Origin: Mycolicibacterium neoaurum ATCC 25795
GTDB lineage: Bacteria; Actinomycetota; Actinomycetes; Mycobacteriales; Mycobacteriaceae
NCBI RefSeq assembly: GCF_000691525.1
Contig: NZ_JMDW01000013.1
Location: 1 to 64,000 of the forward strand
Reading direction: 5' to 3'
DNA length: 64,000 nt
This document shows, piece after piece, positions 55,498 to 63,069 of this stretch. How positions within the stretch are numbered: the first letter of the stretch is position 1; each line of letters starts with the position of its first letter. The notes under the pieces were generated by a model. The model was not told where the DNA came from. It did not search any database and was given only the letters and a program-made list of their open reading frames with translations. Both the position numbers and the translations under genes were made by a program.

Positions 55498-56226
55498 GTG
55501 GCACCCACCGTCCTCTTCCTCCACAACGATCCCATCGCCACCGAGGCGATGCTCGGGAACGCCTTCGCCGACGCCGGTTTCGATGTGTCGACCTTCACGG
55601 TCGTGCCCGCCGACCAGGCCGACTCCCCCGCGATCGATGTCACCTTCCCCGACCCGACCCTCTATGACGTCATAGTCCCCCTCGGTGCGCGTTGGCCGGT
55701 ATATGACGACGCGCTCAAGGCCACCTGGGTCGGCGCCCAGACCGAGCTGGTCCGTACCGCGGCCGCGGCGGGAATCCCGACGCTGGGTGTCTGCTTCGGC
55801 GGGCAGTTGCTCGCCCAGGCCTTCGGCGGCACGGTCGAGCGCTCGGCGTTACCCGAGATCGGTTGGTACGAAGTCGATTCGGATCAACCCGAGCTGATCC
55901 CGCCCGGCCCCTGGTTCGAATGGCATTTCGACCGTTTCACGCTGCCGCCCGGCGCGGTCGAGATCGCTAGAACGGCAACGACATTGCAGGCGTTCGCGTT
56001 GGGACGCACCGTCGGGCTGCAGTTCCACCCCGAACTGGACCCGCAGCTGCTGGAGGTCTGGCTCGACGATGACCGCGATGCCGGTGAGGCCGGAGCGCTC
56101 GGTGTGAGTCATGACGAATTACGCGCGCGCACCAGGGATATGCACGACGACGCGGCTCGCCGCCTCCACGCGCTGGTGAACGGGTTCCTGGCCTACACAG
56201 CGCGTCAGCCGTGCCCCAGTTCATGA
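55498..56226 (+). CDS. Class I glutamine amidotransferase-like protein
   Basis: This 242-residue protein has the class I GATase triad: nucleophile Cys in LGVCFGGQLLAQAFGG and His/Glu in GLQFHPELDP. It appears free-standing, like GMP-synthase-type amidotransferase-like proteins or gamma-glutamyl hydrolases such as PuuD. The GTG start lies 16 bases after the response regulator stop, so it may be co-transcribed. Its last 22 bases overlap the converging SDR gene. Substrate unknown. Confidence 0.85.
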   Translation: MAPTVLFLHNDPIATEAMLGNAFADAGFDVSTFTVVPADQADSPAIDVTFPDPTLYDVIVPLGARWPVYDDALKATWVGAQTELVRTAAAAGIPTLGVCFGGQLLAQAFGGTVERSALPEIGWYEVDSDQPELIPPGPWFEWHFDRFTLPPGAVEIARTATTLQAFALGRTVGLQFHPELDPQLLEVWLDDDRDAGEAGALGVSHDELRARTRDMHDDAARRLHALVNGFLAYTARQPCPSS

Positions 56227-57554
56227 GCCAGCGCGGCATCCACGGTAGGCCGGCGGAACCGATGCCCACGTGCCTCCAGCTTGGCGGGCACCACCCGCTG
56301 ATCGGCCTCGGCGAGTTCGCGGGCGCCTTGCGCGCCGAGCAGTAGCTTCGGTCCGAACGAGGGCACCGGCAGCAGGGTCGGCCGATGCAGTACCCGGCCG
56401 AGTGCGGCGGTGTATTCGTTGTTGCGCACCGGGTCCGGTGCCACCGCGTTCACCGGGCCGCTGAGTTCGGTGTCATACAGCGCGCGGTGGTATATGTCGA
56501 GCAGGTCGTCGAGCCCGATCCAGGCCAACCATTGTTTCCCGCTGCCCAGCCGGCCGCCGAGACCGGCCGCGAACAGTGGCCGCATCAACCGCAGCGTGCC
56601 TCCGTTGGCGGATTGCACCACCCCGGTGCGGACGTTGACGACCCTGATGCCTGCGTCTGCGGCCGGCGCGGTCGCCGCTTCCCAGTCGGCCACCACATCG
56701 GCCAGGAAACCGTCACCGCGGGAGGCGTCCTCGGTCAGCAGCGAGTCCCCGCGCTCGTAACCGTAGAAACCGACGGCCGATGCGCTCACCAGGATTCGCG
56801 GTCCGTTCTCGGTCGCGGCGGCCAGCTCGGCCAGCGCACGGGTCGGTCCGATGCGGCTGTCCCGGATGGCCCGGCGGTGCGCATCGGTGAAACGGCCGGC
56901 AATCGACGCCCCGGCCAGATGGATGACCGCGTCGATACCGGACAGCAGGTCGGCCGAAGGTCGGTCCGGATTCCACTGTCGCTCATCGGCATTGGTGGCG
57001 GCTCCACGGACCAGCCGGATAACCCGATGCCCACCGCTGCTGAGAAAGGCACTCAACGCGGTGCCGACCAGCCCGGAGGAACCGGTGACGGCAACGGTCA
57101 GCGGTGTCAGCCCGGCGGCGGCGGCATCCCGGTGGGCGGCCAGATCCTCGGCGAGCTGAGTGTGCCGATAGACGAACATGGGGCGCAGCGCGGCAGCGGG
57201 AACCACCGTCTCGACGTGATCGGAGACCCTGGTACCGGAACCCTCCGCGGCGAAATCGTGGGTGTGCCGCCACGTTCCGACGGCGCGCACCGGCCAGGTG
57301 ATCGGACCGTCGCTGGACAACACGTCGACGAAGCGGTGTGGCGGGTCGTACTCGTCGGCTTGGTGCTGGGCGACCCAGCGCAGACCACCGGGCAGACCGA
57401 GCACGGCTTTGCCGTCGGCAAGCGACTCGGTCTCGGCGACGACGGTCATCGGTTGCCACGGCGGAACCAGACGCCGCATCGCACCGGGGCGGGTGTGCCA
57501 GGCGAAGACATCGTCGATCCGATGTGGAACAACACTGTCGAACTCGATGCTCAC
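56205..57554 (-). CDS. SRPBCC-SDR fusion (TIGR01777 epimerase family)
   Basis: This 449-residue protein joins two domains. Residues about 1-145 form an SRPBCC (START-like) lipid or ligand-binding domain (IEFDSVVPHRIDDVFAWHTRPGAMRRLVPPW, and VYRHTQLAEDL at its end). Residues about 150-449 are an NAD(P)-binding SDR of the TIGR01777/YfcH family: VAVTGSSGLVGTALSAFLSSGGH, IHLAGASI, the VSASAVGFYGYERGD active region, and a C-terminal DUF1731 with VPAKLEARGHRFRRPTVDAAL. GTG 57554 (VSIEFDS) is chosen; the frame opens at 57614. Rv2216 is the M. tuberculosis SDR relative. The substrate is unknown. Confidence 0.85.
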   Translation of the reverse strand: MSIEFDSVVPHRIDDVFAWHTRPGAMRRLVPPWQPMTVVAETESLADGKAVLGLPGGLRWVAQHQADEYDPPHRFVDVLSSDGPITWPVRAVGTWRHTHDFAAEGSGTRVSDHVETVVPAAALRPMFVYRHTQLAEDLAAHRDAAAAGLTPLTVAVTGSSGLVGTALSAFLSSGGHRVIRLVRGAATNADERQWNPDRPSADLLSGIDAVIHLAGASIAGRFTDAHRRAIRDSRIGPTRALAELAAATENGPRILVSASAVGFYGYERGDSLLTEDASRGDGFLADVVADWEAATAPAADAGIRVVNVRTGVVQSANGGTLRLMRPLFAAGLGGRLGSGKQWLAWIGLDDLLDIYHRALYDTELSGPVNAVAPDPVRNNEYTAALGRVLHRPTLLPVPSFGPKLLLGAQGARELAEADQRVVPAKLEARGHRFRRPTVDAALAHELGHG

Positions 57555-57632
57555 AGGATGCACCCGTCCGTTGAATTCACGGGCGGGCGGGTACCCGGTG
57601 TGGGTTGCGAGCAAACGCCCCGGCCCGGTCGA

Positions 57633-58076
57633 TCAGCTCTTGGGCGGGACGTCCGGGTCCGGTGAGATGTCGACCGCGCCACCGGCGCCGCCGTCGGTGT
57701 CGGTGTCGGTGTCGGTCTTCGAATCGGTCTCGGCCGTGGAGTCGGTGTCGGTGACACCGGCGATCTCGGGATCGGACTCGCCTGCGGGATCGGACTCTGG
57801 TTCGGACACGGTGGCCTCGTCTTCCGGGTAGTCCTCGACATGATCGGGCACCGGCTCGCCGGCCACGATGGTGTCCTGCTCATCGGTGCCGTCGGTGTGT
57901 TCGGCGCCGTCATCGGCACCGCCGCGCCGCGCGCGCAGCGCGTCGGCGATCAGCAGCAACACACCGATGACGCTGGCGCCGATACACACCCAGGCGATCA
58001 GCTCGTTGCTCGTGGCGACCGCGGCCACCAGAGCCGCGAGGCCGATGAGAGCCAGAACCAGCGCAATGATCAGCAT
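57633..58076 (-). CDS. Rv2144c-like membrane protein with acidic repeat tail
   Basis: This 147-residue protein has two hydrophobic helices (residues 2-20 and 25-45), then a strongly acidic low-complexity tail of about 95 residues with Asp-Thr and Glu-Thr-Asp repeats. The tail arises from a hexameric GTCGGT repeat near 57690-57760. It lies just downstream of wag31, where M. tuberculosis has Rv2144c. Function unknown; the tail may vary in length between strains. Confidence 0.75.
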   Translation of the reverse strand: MLIIALVLALIGLAALVAAVATSNELIAWVCIGASVIGVLLLIADALRARRGGADDGAEHTDGTDEQDTIVAGEPVPDHVEDYPEDEATVSEPESDPAGESDPEIAGVTDTDSTAETDSKTDTDTDTDGGAGGAVDISPDPDVPPKS

Positions 58077-58104
58077 CGACGAAGCCTAGTGGGTGCCGAC
58101 CCGG

Positions 58105-58926
58105 TCAGTTCGCGCCGCGGTTGAACTGGTTGAAACCGCCACCCTCGTTGCCGGCCGCGGAATCGACAGGGGCGGCCGAACCGCGCTGGCCGAGCTCTTC
58201 GAGCTGCGATTCCAGGTAGGTCTTGAGCCGGGTCCGGTACTCGCGTTCGAAGGTGCGCAGTTGCTCGAGGCGGCCTTCCAGCACGGTGCGCTGCTGGTTG
58301 ATGGTGCCCATGATCTCGGAGTGTTTGCGCTCGGCATCGGCCTGCAGGGCGTCGGCCTTCTCCTGGGCCTGACGCAGCTGCGTCTCGGACCGGTTCTGCG
58401 CATCGGACAGCAACGCGTCGGCCTTGGCGCGCGCGTCGGCGACCGTGGTCTCCGCGGTCTGGCGTGCCTCGCTGACCAGTGCGTCGGCCTGGGCCCGCGC
58501 ATCGGCGAGCAACTTGTCCGACTCGGCCTTCGCGGTGCTGGTGAGGCGATCGGCGGTGTCCTGGGCCAGGCTGAGCACCTTGGCCGCGCGGACGTGGTGG
58601 TCCTCCGACACCGGGGCGGCCTGCGCCACGGGCTGCGGCGCGGCGGGCGCCTCGTAGACCGGCTCGGGCTCGGGCTCGGGCTGCGGCGCCTGGTAGGGCG
58701 GCAGCGTCTGAGTGGCGGCCACGCCCCCGCCGGCGCGCGCGCCGGCCAGCTCGGAGTCGAGCTCGGAGACACGCTGACGCAGATCGGCGTTCTCCTCGAT
58801 GAGCCTGGTCAGCTCGTTCTCGACCAGGTCGAGGAAGGCGTCTACCTCGTCCTCGTTGTAACCACGTTTGCCGATGGGCGGCTTACTGAACGCGACGTTG
58901 TGAACGTCGGCTGGAGTGAGCGGCAT
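58105..58926 (-). CDS. wag31: Polar growth protein DivIVA/Wag31
   Basis: This 273-residue protein directs polar cell-wall growth. The N-terminal DivIVA membrane-binding motif is MPLTPADVHNVAFSKPPIGKRGYNEDEVDAFLDLVENEL. A coiled coil, a Pro/Glu/Gln-rich linker (about 75-110), a long coiled coil rich in Ala/Glu/Arg (about 115-245) and a short glycine-rich end follow. It is slightly longer than the 260-residue M. tuberculosis protein. ATG 58926 is preceded by AAGGGGG at eight bases. Confidence 0.96.
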   Translation of the reverse strand: MPLTPADVHNVAFSKPPIGKRGYNEDEVDAFLDLVENELTRLIEENADLRQRVSELDSELAGARAGGGVAATQTLPPYQAPQPEPEPEPVYEAPAAPQPVAQAAPVSEDHHVRAAKVLSLAQDTADRLTSTAKAESDKLLADARAQADALVSEARQTAETTVADARAKADALLSDAQNRSETQLRQAQEKADALQADAERKHSEIMGTINQQRTVLEGRLEQLRTFEREYRTRLKTYLESQLEELGQRGSAAPVDSAAGNEGGGFNQFNRGAN

Positions 58927-59093
58927 TCTCTGCCCCCTTGAAGTCTGGACCGTCAACCGGTTTCAAAGTGTAAAGCGTCGGTAGAAGTAACTGGCGTCCA
59001 TCCTGTCACAGCTGACCCGGCGGTTGCACAGGAGCCTCATAATTAAGAGCGAATTTCAATCTCCCACGCCGCAGCCGATGGCCGCCGTACAGG

Positions 59094-59393
59094 TCAGGCG
59101 GTGCCGGCTGCTGCCCCGAAGGCCAGCTGCATCCCGATGAACGCGACCAGCAGCAACACCATGATCGAGAGATCGAATCGCACGGCGCCGATCGTCAGCT
59201 GCGGGATGAGCCGGCGCAGTAGTTTCACCGGCGGATCGGTCACGGTCAGGATGAGTTCCAGGATCACCACCGTCGCGCCGCGCGGATGCCAATCACGGCT
59301 GAAGGACCGGATGAACTCCACCACGACCCGCGCGATCAGCAACAGCCAGAAGACGAACAGGGCAAAACCAAGGATTTGAAAGACCATCGACAA
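59094..59393 (-). CDS. YggT-family membrane protein
   Basis: This 99-residue protein has two hydrophobic helices separated by FSRDWHPRG and the YggT motif LTVTDPPVKLLRRLIPQLTIGAVRFDLS. It corresponds to Rv2146c, between wag31 and sepF. Members are linked to envelope and division gene clusters; the molecular role is unknown. Confidence 0.92.
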   Translation of the reverse strand: MSMVFQILGFALFVFWLLLIARVVVEFIRSFSRDWHPRGATVVILELILTVTDPPVKLLRRLIPQLTIGAVRFDLSIMVLLLVAFIGMQLAFGAAAGTA

Positions 59394-59535
59394 GGGAGCC
59401 GAACCTCACTACGGCGGATGAGCAGGGCAGGTAGAGCGACATTCGGGCAAAGAAGCGGACTCCATGCCCTCGACGTCAGCCTACCTGCCGCTCCGGCTGG
59501 GGTTCTGGCCCCCAGCGGACGGGCTCGTACCCGCC

Positions 59536-60207
59536 CTACTGGTAGGCGTAGAAGCCCGCCTCGGCGATCCGCCGACGCTCTTCGGCGCTGACGTCGATAT
59601 CGGCCGGCGAGAGCAGGAAGACCTTCGTGGCAACCTTGTCGAAGGAGCCGCGCAGCGCGAAGGCGAGCCCGGCGGCGAAGTCGACCAGGCGCTTGGCATC
59701 GGCGTTGTCCATCGACACCAGGTCCATGATGACCGGGGTGCCGTCGCGGAAGCGCTCACCGATGGTGCGGGCCTCGCTGTAGTCCTTCGGACGCAGCGTG
59801 GTGATCTTGGCCAGCGGACTGCCCTCCTCGAAGAGCGCGGCCATCCGGCGCGGCTCCATGGCGAGGGCGCTCGCGCCCCGGGTCGGTGCGGCGAACCGCG
59901 GTGCGGGACGGTCGAATTCGGGGCGCGGGGCGCGCAGACGGCCCTCGAAGCGCGGCGCGTCACCGTAGCCGCCGCGATAGGCGCCCGGGATGTCGTCGTA
60001 TTCGCGCGCCGGGACGCGGTCCTCGAAGCCGCGGGCGTCACGCGGGTCGCGGCCCTCCCGGCCGTAGCCGTCCTCGTCGAAACGATCCTCGGCGCCGCGG
60101 CGCGGGTACCCGCCGCGGGCGGGGCGCTCGTCGTCGTAGTACTCGTCGTCATAATCGTCCATCGGCGCCATACCGAAGTAGGCCTTGACCTTGTGCAGAG
60201 TGCTCAT
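59536..60207 (-). CDS. sepF: Cell division protein SepF
   Basis: This 223-residue protein anchors FtsZ to the membrane. It has an N-terminal amphipathic segment (MSTLHKVKAYFGMAPMDDYD), a disordered Arg/Asp/Gly/Tyr-rich linker (about 20-115), and the FtsZ-binding SepF core (about 125-220: ITTLRPKDYSEARTIGERFRDGTPVIMDLVSMDNADAKRLVDFAAGLAF). AAAGGGG lies about nine bases upstream of the ATG. It is Rv2147c by context. M. smegmatis and M. tuberculosis lack FtsA, and SepF is the essential anchor there. Confidence 0.95.
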   Translation of the reverse strand: MSTLHKVKAYFGMAPMDDYDDEYYDDERPARGGYPRRGAEDRFDEDGYGREGRDPRDARGFEDRVPAREYDDIPGAYRGGYGDAPRFEGRLRAPRPEFDRPAPRFAAPTRGASALAMEPRRMAALFEEGSPLAKITTLRPKDYSEARTIGERFRDGTPVIMDLVSMDNADAKRLVDFAAGLAFALRGSFDKVATKVFLLSPADIDVSAEERRRIAEAGFYAYQ

Positions 60208-60271
60208 CGCCTGCCCCTTTAACGACTTGTGTCTGTGTTGTCTGTGATGAAGATGTGACTGGAGTGACTAC

Positions 60272-61012
60272 TCAGGGTGACGTTAGAGGACGTTGCCCCA
60301 TCAACGCGGTTCCGACACGCACACACGTGGATCCGTGTCGCACAGCAATCTCCATATCGCCGGACATCCCGGCCGAAAGACCCAACGTGTGCCGATAGGA
60401 CCGCTGCACACGGTCGTGTTCGGCGGCCAATCTCACGAAGGCGTCCTCGGCATCCCAGTTCAGCGGCGGAATCCCCATCAACCCGGCGAACTCGAGGGCA
60501 TCGATGGCATGTATTGCGGCACAGAGCTCGTCGACCAGATCGGAGTTGCCGATGTCCACGCCACCGCGATCGGGATCACCGTCCAGACTCACCTGCAGAT
60601 AGACCCGCAGCGGTGCGGCGCGGTGACCGTCGGCCAACGCCTGTTCGGCACCCCCACCCAGCGCCGCGATCACCCGCGCACTGTCCACCGAGTGCACGGT
60701 GTGCGCCCACCGGGCGATGGAGCGGGCCTTGTTGCGCTGGATATGACCGATCATGTGCCAACGGATCTGGTCACCGGGGAACTGTGCCGCCACATCGGCG
60801 ACCTTGCGCGCGGCCTCCTGCTCGCGGGACTCGCCGAAATCGGCACACCCCAAACGATGCAGTATGGCCACATCGGAAGCCGGGAAGAACTTGGTGACCG
60901 GAAGCAGTTCGATGTCGTGTACTCCCCGGCCGGCCGCCTCGGCCGCCCGGGCCAACCGCGCCCGCACCGCCGCCAGCGAGCCGGCCAACTCCGAATCGCG
61001 GTGCTCGCTCAT
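60272..61012 (-). CDS. YggS/PLPBP-family pyridoxal phosphate protein
   Basis: This 246-residue alanine-racemase-fold protein has the PLP Lys in ELLPVTKFFPASD (Lys near residue 41), the motif CADFGESREQEA, WHMIGHIQRNKA, and the phosphate-binding GMSGDMEIAVRHGSTCVRVGTALMG. It helps control PLP balance rather than catalysing a known reaction. It corresponds to Rv2148c. ATG 61012 overlaps the pgeF stop as ATGA; the open frame further upstream is the pgeF shadow. Confidence 0.93.
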   Translation of the reverse strand: MSEHRDSELAGSLAAVRARLARAAEAAGRGVHDIELLPVTKFFPASDVAILHRLGCADFGESREQEAARKVADVAAQFPGDQIRWHMIGHIQRNKARSIARWAHTVHSVDSARVIAALGGGAEQALADGHRAAPLRVYLQVSLDGDPDRGGVDIGNSDLVDELCAAIHAIDALEFAGLMGIPPLNWDAEDAFVRLAAEHDRVQRSYRHTLGLSAGMSGDMEIAVRHGSTCVRVGTALMGQRPLTSP

Positions 61013-61716
61013 TCCATCCACACCAGTGAGGCCAGTCGACCGGTCGGGGCGCCACGGCGATGGCTGAACAACGCCCGGTCCTCCACCGTGCAGCGGGGAT
61101 CCACGTCGATTGATGTCACGCCGAGGCGCTGGAGCTGACCCACCAGGCCGGCCCGGATGTCGAGCCCCGGCGTGCCGCGTGCGGTCCGGCACCGGCTGCC
61201 CGGCAGCGTCTTTTCCACCTCGGCCGCCATCTGCTCGGGTACCTCGTATCGGCGGCCGCTGACCGCCGGTCCCAACAGCACGGACATATCGGCGACCTGT
61301 GCGCCCACCTCGACCATCTTCTCCACGGTGCGCTCGACGATGCCGAGCTGGGCACCGACCCGGCCGGCATGGGCCGCGCCGATCACCCCGGCGCGCGCGT
61401 CGGCCAGCAGCACCGGCACGCAGTCGGCACTGATCACCGCCAGTGCCAGGCCCCGGGTTGTCGTCACCACCGCGTCGGTGTCGGGCAGCGCCGCACCCCG
61501 CGGACCGTCCACCACGGCGACGTGATCGGAGTGGACCTGGTTCATCCACACCAGCGCATCCGCGGCGAGACCGAGAGCGTCGGCAAGCCTGCGTCGGTTG
61601 GCCGCCACCGCGGCCGGGTCATCGCCGACATGGTCGCCGAGATTGAACGTGTCGAACGGCGGCTTCGACACCCCACCCGCGCGGGTGGTGGTAACGCGCC
61701 GGACCCGGGCGGGCAC
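61009..61716 (-). CDS. pgeF: PgeF/YfiH-family copper oxidase-fold protein
   Basis: This 235-residue protein matches Rv2149c: VRRVTTTRAGGVSKPPFDTFNLGDHVGDDPAAV, LVWMNQVHSDHVAVVDGP, SADCVPVLLADARAGVIGAAHAGRVGAQLGI and SIDVDPRCTVEDRALFSHRR. The conserved His and Cys bind the catalytic metal. Family members correct L-Ser misincorporation in peptidoglycan precursors or act on purine nucleosides. GTG 61716, 7 bases after the ftsZ stop, is chosen; ATG 61761 inside ftsZ is an alternative. Confidence 0.9.
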   Translation of the reverse strand: MPARVRRVTTTRAGGVSKPPFDTFNLGDHVGDDPAAVAANRRRLADALGLAADALVWMNQVHSDHVAVVDGPRGAALPDTDAVVTTTRGLALAVISADCVPVLLADARAGVIGAAHAGRVGAQLGIVERTVEKMVEVGAQVADMSVLLGPAVSGRRYEVPEQMAAEVEKTLPGSRCRTARGTPGLDIRAGLVGQLQRLGVTSIDVDPRCTVEDRALFSHRRGAPTGRLASLVWME

Positions 61717-61723
61717 GTCGGCG

Positions 61724-62875
61724 TCAGTGGCGCATGAACGGCGGCACGTCGACGTCGTCATCGGAGATGCCACCGTCATCGGGGCCACCGATCTTCACCG
61801 TCGCGCCGTTGGTGTGCGCCGGCACCGACATCGCGTCGGCCGGCTCGAAGATGCTGGAGCGGACCTTGCCGGCCGTGCCGGATGCCACGCCCGACGTGCC
61901 CTCGCCGACAACGGGTTTCCGGCTCGGACCGGTGCTGTCGAAACCGGCCGCGATGACCGTCACGCGCACCTCGTCACCGAGCGAATCGTCGATGACGGTG
62001 CCGAAGATGATGTTGGCCTCGGCATGCGCGGCCTCCTGCACCAGCGAGGCGGCCTCGTTGATCTCGAACAGGCCCAGATCACTACCGCCCGCCACCGACA
62101 GCAGCACACCCTGGGCGCCCTCCATGGAGGCTTCCAACAGCGGCGAGTTGATGGCGATTTCGGCGGCCTTGAGCGCGCGGCCGTCACCGCGCGCCGAGCC
62201 GATGCCCATCAAAGCGGTGCCCGCACCGCTCATCACGCCCTTCACGTCGGCGAAGTCGACGTTGATCAGGCCGGGGGTGGTGATCAGATCGGTGATGCCC
62301 TGAACACCGTTGAGCAGCACCTCGTCGGCGCTGCGGAAGGCATCCATCAACGAGACGGCGGCATCACCCATCTGTAGCAGCCGGTCGTTCGGGATGACGA
62401 TGAGCGTGTCGCAGCTCTCGCGCAGCGCGTTGATGCCGTTCTCGGCCTGGTTGGACCGGCGCTTGCCCTCGAAGGAGAACGGGCGGGTCACCACGCCGAC
62501 GGTCAACGCACCGAGCTTGCGCGCGATGGTCGCCACGACGGGAGCGCCACCGGTACCGGTACCGCCGCCCTCGCCCGCGGTCACGAACACCATGTCGGCG
62601 CCGCGCAGCAGTTCCTCGATATCGTCCTTGGCGTCCTCGGCGGCCTTGCGGCCCACCTCGGGGTCGGCGCCGGCGCCGAGACCACGGGTGGAGTCGCGAC
62701 CGACATCGAGTTTGACGTCGGCATCGCTCATCAACAATGCCTGCGCATCGGTGTTGATGGCGATGAACTCAACGCCCTTGAGTCCGTGCTCGATCATCCG
62801 GTTGACGGCGTTGACGCCGCCGCCGCCGATGCCGACCACCTTGATAACGGCGAGGTAGTTATGCGGGGGGGTCAT
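61724..62875 (-). CDS. ftsZ: Cell division GTPase FtsZ
   Basis: This 383-residue tubulin homologue forms the division ring. GTP-binding GIGGGGVNAVNRM, the tubulin signature GGGTGTGGAP, T7 loop NVDFADVKGVM and SADEVLLNGVQGITDLI are all intact. The short linker (about 318-370) ends in the C-terminal partner-binding peptide DDDVDVPPFMRH. Sequence and length are typical of mycobacterial FtsZ (Rv2150c). It is followed closely by pgeF. A 194-base AT-rich promoter region lies upstream. Confidence 0.98.
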   Translation of the reverse strand: MTPPHNYLAVIKVVGIGGGGVNAVNRMIEHGLKGVEFIAINTDAQALLMSDADVKLDVGRDSTRGLGAGADPEVGRKAAEDAKDDIEELLRGADMVFVTAGEGGGTGTGGAPVVATIARKLGALTVGVVTRPFSFEGKRRSNQAENGINALRESCDTLIVIPNDRLLQMGDAAVSLMDAFRSADEVLLNGVQGITDLITTPGLINVDFADVKGVMSGAGTALMGIGSARGDGRALKAAEIAINSPLLEASMEGAQGVLLSVAGGSDLGLFEINEAASLVQEAAHAEANIIFGTVIDDSLGDEVRVTVIAAGFDSTGPSRKPVVGEGTSGVASGTAGKVRSSIFEPADAMSVPAHTNGATVKIGGPDDGGISDDDVDVPPFMRH

Positions 62876-62944
62876 CGGTCGCCTTTCCTGCCCATTGGAG
62901 CCTGCCCGTTGGAGTATGTCTTCGGTGTTGCCGCTCTGCCCGAA

Positions 62945-62985
62945 ACCCTAAACCTCAACCATAGGTTTATAGTTATGTCAAGTAG
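62945..62985 (-). promoter_or_regulatory. Candidate ftsZ promoter region
   Basis: On the minus strand the AT-rich stretch carries TTGACA (62981-62976), TATAAA (62971-62966) and TATGGT just after. Spacing of TTGACA and TATAAA is only four bases, so they are probably elements of different promoters. AAACCT (62950-62955) and AGGTTT (62963-62968) form a 6-base inverted repeat. Multiple ftsZ promoters are known in mycobacteria. Confidence 0.45.
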
Positions 62986-63069
62986 TTCCGTGCAAACAGA
63001 ACGGTAGGGTCACGCGGCACCGTAGGGCCGCAGGCGCGCCGAAGCGACATGATCGAATTTGGCGCAGAA

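Noticed and set aside
59426..59489. 9-base inverted repeat between sepF and yggT as a terminator
   Set aside because: The loop is 46 bases and yggT lies downstream in a conserved co-directional block, so termination there is unlikely.
60272..61549. A 425-codon version of the YggS protein
   Set aside because: The extra N-terminus is the pgeF shadow; ATG 61012 overlaps the pgeF stop and gives the family length.
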